Shown here one piece after another: positions 37,195-40,483 of a DNA stretch of 40,483 bases. Under the pieces are notes generated by a model, which was given only the letters and a program-made list of their open reading frames with translations, was not told the DNA's origin and made no database searches. The position numbers and the translations under genes are program-made. Within the stretch, counting starts at the first letter, position 1, and every line of letters begins with the position of its first letter. The DNA is from a virus. The stretch covers positions 1 through 40,483 of IMG/VR virus record IMGVR_UViG_3300022602_002739; one strand, given 5' to 3'.

Positions 37195-37215
37195 TCACAT
37201 AAGAGGGATATTTTC

Positions 37216-38976
37216 ATGGCTGTTTATCAAATTGCAAGAATTCAAGTACGTCGAGGTAAACTTGGAGTAGGAACTGGAGTTCCACCACAGTTGGCTAGCG
37301 GTGAACTAGCGTGGGCTATCGATATGCAAGAGCTTTTTATCGGAAACGGAAGTGTAGCAGAAGGTGCTCCTGCTGTAGGAAACACTAGACTTCTAACTCT
37401 TAACGACCTTTCAGCTGAAGGTAATGTATTAGAATTATTACAATATGCATATCGCGCTAACGATTCTACAATCAGTACAGGTGTTGATGGTACTATTACT
37501 TTTAGACCTATTCAAAGTCGTATGGATGACCAAGTGTCATCTAATGATTTTGGCATAGCAGGCGACGGCTCAACAGATGATACAGCAGCTATACAGAATG
37601 CAATTGATCAGTTGTTTTTAAACCCTAATAATTATGCTTATGTAGATGCAGGAACTACATCTGCTGTTGCGGCTAGTGCAAGTACTAGATATACGCTAAA
37701 TTTTGCTCCAGGCGTATATTATATAACTGGAACACTATACATTCCAAGTTATGCAACTATTGTAGGTGCAGGACTTGGCAAAACTATTTTTAGTTTTAAT
37801 CCGACAGCCGGTTCTACAGACCCGGTATTTCAATTTGTAAATGACACTAGTACTATTGGAAATCCTGCCGATTTAAGTAGTACAATGCCGTCAGAACAAC
37901 CTCGCGGCATTGACATGCGAGATTTCACTGTATCGATGCCTTTAGGTCTAAACACAGGATTTCAAATGAATGCTGTACGAGATAGTTTATTTGAAAACAT
38001 TAGTTTCGAAGGCAACTCTTTCGGATATACAACTTACAACAGTACCAGTAATGGAATTGTCATGGATGCAGTAAGTAGTTCGATCACTTGTGAAAATAAC
38101 AAATTTAAAAATATCAAATTTAAAAGTTTAGCAACAGCTGCATTTTTACAAAAAGATATATTAAATAATATTTTTGAAAATTGTTATATAAACGATTGTC
38201 AATCAGGATTCCTTTTAGGAACTGGCATCACAAATACTAATTTGTTAGGTCAACAATACGGACCACGTCAGACAAAAATAATGAATACTAAATTTTATAA
38301 AGTTCGTAAAAATGCTGTAGTCGTTGCATTTGGCGAATATAATTTAGTTAAAGATTGTATAATGATTGATGTTGGAAATAATAATGCAGGAAACGATTTT
38401 GCAGTATATCCTCAAGTATTTTTTCAAACGATTAATAATACATGTAGTAATATACAAAGTGACAGGAATGATGACCTAGCTGTTCAAACTATTTCGAATG
38501 GAACCACTCCATATATTCCCGAAGTAACTGGCAATGTAATTTACACAACAAGCGGGATAAAAAGAACAACACTATCTCAAGCAAATCCAGCTGTTCAATT
38601 GTGTAGATTGCCAGTATCCACAGACTATCTTGGTGTTCCGACTGGTAGTATAAGATATGAAATAGAATACCTGTTTAAAAGTACGACTATATCATTGTTT
38701 ACTCGTAAAGGAACAATTAGTATATCAGCAGACATAGATCAATACTACATTGAATCTAGTGACGAGTACGACTTTGCCGGTAGTGATGCAGGAAATACAA
38801 TAGCAACTGATTTATCATTTAGTGCGGTGTTCTTGGATGCAAACAGCAACATATACACTGGCGCAGCTGGTCAAACTATCAATAGTATTGGTATCTACTA
38901 TACCAATACACTAAGTAATAGTGACGGGCGACTAAATTACTCGTACACAGCAGAATCATATTATAATATCGGTTAA
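37216..38976 (+). CDS. Tailspike-like fibre with pectate-lyase-type beta-helix
   Basis: 586 aa. Residues 1-60 are the common fibre anchor (VYQIARIQVRRGKLG...LASGELAWAIDMQELFIGNG). Around 112-135 is the entry signature of the pectate lyase superfamily, NDFGIAGDGSTDDTAAIQNAID, followed by a right-handed beta-helix with regular coils (PSYATIVGAGLGKTIFSF, FENISFEGNSFGY, NKFKNIKFKSL, NIFENCYINDCQ). A beta-sandwich-like C-terminal domain follows (residues 480-586). Depolymerase activity is possible, although no catalytic pair can be assigned. Late promoter and own ribosome-binding site. Confidence 0.88.
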   Translation: MAVYQIARIQVRRGKLGVGTGVPPQLASGELAWAIDMQELFIGNGSVAEGAPAVGNTRLLTLNDLSAEGNVLELLQYAYRANDSTISTGVDGTITFRPIQSRMDDQVSSNDFGIAGDGSTDDTAAIQNAIDQLFLNPNNYAYVDAGTTSAVAASASTRYTLNFAPGVYYITGTLYIPSYATIVGAGLGKTIFSFNPTAGSTDPVFQFVNDTSTIGNPADLSSTMPSEQPRGIDMRDFTVSMPLGLNTGFQMNAVRDSLFENISFEGNSFGYTTYNSTSNGIVMDAVSSSITCENNKFKNIKFKSLATAAFLQKDILNNIFENCYINDCQSGFLLGTGITNTNLLGQQYGPRQTKIMNTKFYKVRKNAVVVAFGEYNLVKDCIMIDVGNNNAGNDFAVYPQVFFQTINNTCSNIQSDRNDDLAVQTISNGTTPYIPEVTGNVIYTTSGIKRTTLSQANPAVQLCRLPVSTDYLGVPTGSIRYEIEYLFKSTTISLFTRKGTISISADIDQYYIESSDEYDFAGSDAGNTIATDLSFSAVFLDANSNIYTGAAGQTINSIGIYYTNTLSNSDGRLNYSYTAESYYNIG

Positions 38977-39184
38977 TCGTTCTTATAGACAAAATCAAAA
39001 AATACGTATATAATTTTATATGTACTTGTGATAAGAAATCTCAATATAAAAATATTGAAAAATCCCATTAAAACCACGCTTAATTCATTGACTATGAATA
39101 GATTTTGGCCGGTATTTTTTTGTCACTAAATACTTTCTAAAAAACATTAAGTACATATTATAGTCAGCCCAAAGAAGCGAAAAC
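38977..39184 (+). promoter_or_regulatory. Intergenic region with late promoter (ACTAAATA)
   Basis: 208 nt, very AT-rich, with no open frame. ACTAAATA (39125-39132) followed by CT is placed 52 nt before the reductase start. A TTGACT at about 39088 with a distant TATTTT has a non-ideal 19-nt spacer and is only a weak early promoter candidate. No clear terminator for the tailspike. Confidence 0.6.
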
Positions 39185-40483
39185 ATGAATAACATAATAG
39201 TAATCAAAAGAAACGGTAATAAAGAATCACTTGCGGTTGAGAAGTGGCAAGCGCAAATTACAAAAGTCTGTCAAGGTATTGCAGACGTTAGTCAGAGTAT
39301 GATTGAGATCAAAAGTCAACCGCACTTCTATGATGGTATAACAACTAAAGAAATTGATGAGATCACACTACGTGCTATCGTTGATCTTATTGACGTAGAA
39401 CAAAATCCAGACGTGGGTCATGTTAACTATCAATACGTAGCAGGTAAACACCGTTTATCAATGTTGCGTAAAGATGTTTATGGATCATATACACCTCCTA
39501 GTCTTTTCTCTATTGTGCAACGGAATGTTGAAGTAGGATTATACACTCCAGAATTATTGAATTGGTATTCAGAAGATGACTGGAACAAAATGAATGACAT
39601 GCTGGATCATGAAAAAGATGAACAGTATAGTTACGCGGCGATTGAACAGTTAATAGAAAAGTATTTGGTACGCAATCGTGCGACAAAGGAAATTTATGAA
39701 ACACCTCAAATTAGATACATTGTGGCCGCGGCTACAGTCTTCCATAAGGAAGAACCTAATACAGCCCGTATGCGTTATATTAAAGAGTATTACCAAGCCG
39801 CTTCAGATGGTTTGTTTACTTTGGCCACTCCAGTGCTTGCTGGTCTTGGTACTCCCACTAAACAGTTCAGTTCCTGTGTACTCATCCGCAGTGACGACGA
39901 TTTGGATAGCATCTTTGCTAGTGGAGAGATGATGGCCAAGTATGCCAGTAAACGTGCGGGGATTGGACTGGAGATCGGTCGACTACGCCCACTGGGCTCC
40001 CCAATTCGCGGGGGCGAAATCATGCATACTGGTATGATACCATTTTTGAAAAAGTGGTTTGGAGATTTACGCTCATGCAGTCAAGGAGGTATTCGTAATG
40101 CAAGTGCTACTGTATTTTATCCCATCTGGCATCATCAGTTTGATGACCTTATTGTTCTTAAAAACAACCAAGGAACAGAAGAAACTCGGGTACGACACAT
40201 GGATTATGGAGTGGTACTTTCAGCCTTCTTCTGGAGGCGCTTTAAGAACAAAGAAGACATAACATTCTTTGATCCTAATGAAGTGCCTGACTTATATGAA
40301 GCATTTTATAAAAATACAGCATTGTTTGAAGAACTTTATGTAAAATATGAAAAGCGTACAGACTTGCGTAAAAAAGTTATGAACGCTGAGGATGTATTCA
40401 AAGGCGGCATACTAAAAGAACGTACAGATACAGGACGTATCTATCTGGTGTTTATTGACAATGTACAGAAACAAGGACCATTT
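39185..40483 (+). CDS. nrdA: Class Ia ribonucleoside-diphosphate reductase alpha subunit (5' part; continues beyond window)
   Basis: 433 codons, open to the right edge. It converts ribonucleotides to deoxyribonucleotides for phage DNA synthesis. The N-terminal ATP-cone-like domain (VIKRNGNKESLAVEKWQAQI...FYDGITTKEIDE) and the barrel segments align closely with E. coli NrdA: QFSSCVLI with C231 (redox Cys, E. coli C225), KRAGIGLEIGRLRPLGSPIRGGE, SCSQGGIR, then FYPIWHHQFDDLIVLKNNQGTEETRVRHMDYGV. The distal active-site cysteines lie beyond the window. A small difference: GGIRNASAT replaces the usual GGVRGGAAT. A late-type promoter precedes it, although this gene is normally early or middle in T4. 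Confidence 0.96.
   Translation, partial: MNNIIVIKRNGNKESLAVEKWQAQITKVCQGIADVSQSMIEIKSQPHFYDGITTKEIDEITLRAIVDLIDVEQNPDVGHVNYQYVAGKHRLSMLRKDVYGSYTPPSLFSIVQRNVEVGLYTPELLNWYSEDDWNKMNDMLDHEKDEQYSYAAIEQLIEKYLVRNRATKEIYETPQIRYIVAAATVFHKEEPNTARMRYIKEYYQAASDGLFTLATPVLAGLGTPTKQFSSCVLIRSDDDLDSIFASGEMMAKYASKRAGIGLEIGRLRPLGSPIRGGEIMHTGMIPFLKKWFGDLRSCSQGGIRNASATVFYPIWHHQFDDLIVLKNNQGTEETRVRHMDYGVVLSAFFWRRFKNKEDITFFDPNEVPDLYEAFYKNTALFEELYVKYEKRTDLRKKVMNAEDVFKGGILKERTDTGRIYLVFIDNVQKQGPF

Noticed and set aside
39088-39118. Early sigma70 promoter for nrdA (TTGACT...TATTTT)
   Set aside because: The spacer is 19 nt and the -10 is poor; listed only as a weak possibility.
39678-40262. Short frames inside the right-end region
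   Set aside because: They are shadows of the nrdA frame, which runs unbroken from 39185 to the edge and matches E. coli NrdA closely.

Overview
The window reads as part of a large, T4-grade (cyanophage/pelagiphage-like) contractile-tailed phage infecting a Gram-negative bacterium. Direct evidence: densely packed, overlapping genes (many ATGA junctions); about twenty copies of a T4-type late-promoter element with core TAAATA, several of them exact TATAAATA; a cassette of repetitive tail fibres; a series of proteins with a T4-like capsid-targeting N-terminus ending in [L/I]xE; homing endonucleases; and the first 433 codons of a class Ia ribonucleotide reductase. There is no rRNA, no tRNA that I can see, and no integrase. 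A complete 5-aminolevulinate synthase (C4/Shemin pathway) hints at an alphaproteobacterial host; this is inference only.

Layout. 3-5153: short, mostly unknown early-type genes, all rightward, driven by sigma70-like promoters (one is a perfect TTGACA-17-TATAAT). They include a secreted penicillin-binding-type DD-peptidase and two tiny CDGSH-type Fe-S proteins. 5155-9219: envelope and metabolic genes (HldD-like epimerase, a packaged-type peptidoglycan hydrolase, YqgE/AlgH, HNH protein, DUF454 membrane protein, PIG-L deacetylase). 9250-13543: secreted nuclease, leftward GIY-YIG homing endonuclease, CTS-bearing peptide and deaminase-like protein, lipoprotein, leftward ALAS. 13585-22489: tail-fibre cassette with collagen-like and 39-bp tandem repeats. 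22497: CTS-bearing metalloprotease. 22923-24911: leftward block of small genes, including three microproteins of 30-55 aa and a GNAT. 25096-30308: four related structural-type paralogues and a subtilisin-like protease. 30365-31380: a PF10118 di-iron protein overlapping an acyl carrier protein. 31887-35559: conserved virion/prohead-type genes. 35586-38976: PD-(D/E)XK nuclease, second GIY-YIG endonuclease, a fibre-gene relic and a beta-helix tailspike. 39185-end: nrdA.

How it fits together. The left end looks early (sigma70 promoters only), whereas nearly every transcription unit from 5969 rightward starts at a late-promoter element. At six late genes the element ends only 4-6 nt before the ATG, and at two sigma70 genes the -10 ends 5-7 nt before it, so these mRNAs should be leaderless. 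At least seven proteins begin with a short leader resembling the T4 internal-protein targeting peptide, suggesting that a peptidoglycan hydrolase, a metalloprotease and small basic or unknown proteins are packaged in the head, trimmed by a prohead protease, and possibly ejected into the host. The most unusual points are this putative cargo set, the leaderless architecture, a dnaX-like A AAA AAG site (or ATT start) joining 34256-35239 to the next gene, the ACP plus di-iron pair, ALAS, and the CDGSH pair.
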